Shown here: in pieces, positions 4,490 to 5,000 of the stretch
Position numbering within the stretch: the stretch's first letter is position 1
Layout: each line of letters starts with the position of its first letter
From: a bacterium
Lineage (GTDB): Bacteria > Atribacterota > JS1 > SB-45 > 34-128
DNA length: 5,000 bases
NCBI GenBank assembly: GCA_018903015.1
Contig: JAHIPR010000352.1
Location: forward strand, 1 to 5,000
Direction of reading: 5' to 3'
Program-made: the position numbers and the translations under genes
The notes under the pieces: model-generated
The model's input: only the letters and a program-made list of their open reading frames with translations
The model's database searches: none
Told to the model about the DNA's origin: nothing

Positions 4490-5000
4490 TTACACTTCGC
4501 TTAAAACCTGCGCCAATCTTTTGTACATCTGGTAAGATTTCATTACTTTTTTTATATGCTCTCTGGTCTCAGAATAGGGAATATTTTCCACAAAATTATC
4601 CAGGTCAGATCTACTATATTGCTGTAACCACTTACTGGTTGTGCCTGGGCCGGCATTATAACCCGAAATTATCAGGATAAGGTCATTTGAAAATCTTTCT
4701 TTTAGATAACCGATATACCAGCAACCCAAATCAATATTAATCTCGGGGTCAAAGAGCATTTCATTATTGAAATCTTCAAAATTTAACTTTTGGGCAATCC
4801 ATTCTCCGGTAGAAAAGATTATCTGCATCAATCCTCGGGCTCCAGCCACAGATTCATTCCAAGCATTAAATCGACTCTCCTCTCTTATCATAGCCAGGGC
4901 GAGTAAGGGGTCTATTTCATATTTTAAGGCATGTTCTCTAATCATATCTTCAAAATAAGCCGGGTAAAGGTGTTCCCATAATTCAAGGGGTAATTCCTCC
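4490..5000 (-). CDS. Soluble lytic murein transglycosylase, C-terminal SLT domain (5' end outside window)
   Basis: Lytic transglycosylases cleave the MurNAc-GlcNAc bond of peptidoglycan and leave 1,6-anhydro ends. The frame is open to the right edge: codons before the ATG at 4945 read EELPLELWEHLYPAYFED, which is the usual linker before the Slt70-type catalytic domain. That ATG is therefore internal, and the real start lies beyond 5000. Of the 169 visible residues, the SLT domain starts at MIREHALKYEIDP (visible residues 19-31). REESRFN (39-45) holds the catalytic glutamate (E41, in the E-S pair), GARGLMQI (53-60) and SGYNAGPGTT (112-121) line the glycan cleft, and PYSETREHIKKV (141-152) is the usual final motif. 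The domain is complete. Family members usually carry several hundred N-terminal residues of helical repeats and a signal peptide, not visible here. It is followed by the zinc-ribbon gene on the same strand. Confidence 0.93.
   Translation of the reverse strand, partial: EELPLELWEHLYPAYFEDMIREHALKYEIDPLLALAMIREESRFNAWNESVAGARGLMQIIFSTGEWIAQKLNFEDFNNEMLFDPEINIDLGCWYIGYLKERFSNDLILIISGYNAGPGTTSKWLQQYSRSDLDNFVENIPYSETREHIKKVMKSYQMYKRLAQVLSEV

Noticed and set aside
4366..4680. Plus-strand reading frame of 104 codons across the transglycosylase and zinc-ribbon genes
   Set aside because: It is antisense to two real genes, and its residues show no family pattern; the opposite strand encodes clear SLT and zinc-ribbon motifs.
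4943..4945. ATG at 4945 as the start of the transglycosylase
   Set aside because: The frame stays open to the window edge and the upstream codons encode the conserved linker of this family, so the ATG is internal.

Overview
The window is an A/T-rich stretch of bacterial chromosome in which every gene I can support lies on the minus strand, so the reading order is from position 5000 down to 1. The solute-binding protein has a plain secretion signal with no lipobox cysteine, which points to an organism with an outer membrane and a true periplasm. Low GC, strong Shine-Dalgarno sites and a small zinc-ribbon protein of a type I associate with anaerobic clostridia-like and deep-branching thermophilic or subsurface lineages suggest a deep-branching anaerobe. 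Atribacterota is one candidate. This taxonomic guess is tentative and comes from memory, not a search.

In reading order, 5000-4490 is the C-terminal catalytic domain of a lytic murein transglycosylase whose 5' part lies outside the window. It is followed by a 110-residue zinc-ribbon protein of unknown function (4425-4093). That gene's start has an unusual leader: a full Shine-Dalgarno sequence sits 30 nt too far upstream, and a perfect 7-bp hairpin lies between it and the ATG. A 20-codon reading frame also overlaps this start by ATGA. The 288-bp gap 4092-3805 holds an 8-bp degenerate tandem repeat, three palindromic units and a good sigma-70-type promoter.

That promoter drives a 59-residue excisionase-like helix-turn-helix protein with a GTG start (3804-3625). 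Downstream is a secreted cell-wall hydrolase with five LysM repeats and a complete M23 metallopeptidase domain (3538-2078). Another intergenic stretch (2077-1930) has an extended -10 promoter and a Shine-Dalgarno-like sequence without a start codon. Next is a family 5 (peptide/nickel/opine-type) ABC transporter substrate-binding protein (1929-295), which carries an EF-hand-like calcium-binding loop. It is followed by a very strong 3' hairpin, a terminator and an apparent new promoter, then the first 38 codons of the partner permease of the DppB/OppB type (116-1).

Two themes emerge. One is peptidoglycan turnover, with a glycan-strand-cleaving transglycosylase and a peptide-cross-link-cleaving LysM/M23 enzyme close together, separated by small proteins that could regulate or assist. 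The other is import of short peptides or related solutes. Recovering wall fragments through this importer would link the two, but nothing in the sequence proves that substrate. I see no mobile element, CRISPR array, tRNA or rRNA. The genes look ordinary; the most unusual signals are in the leaders and intergenic regions.
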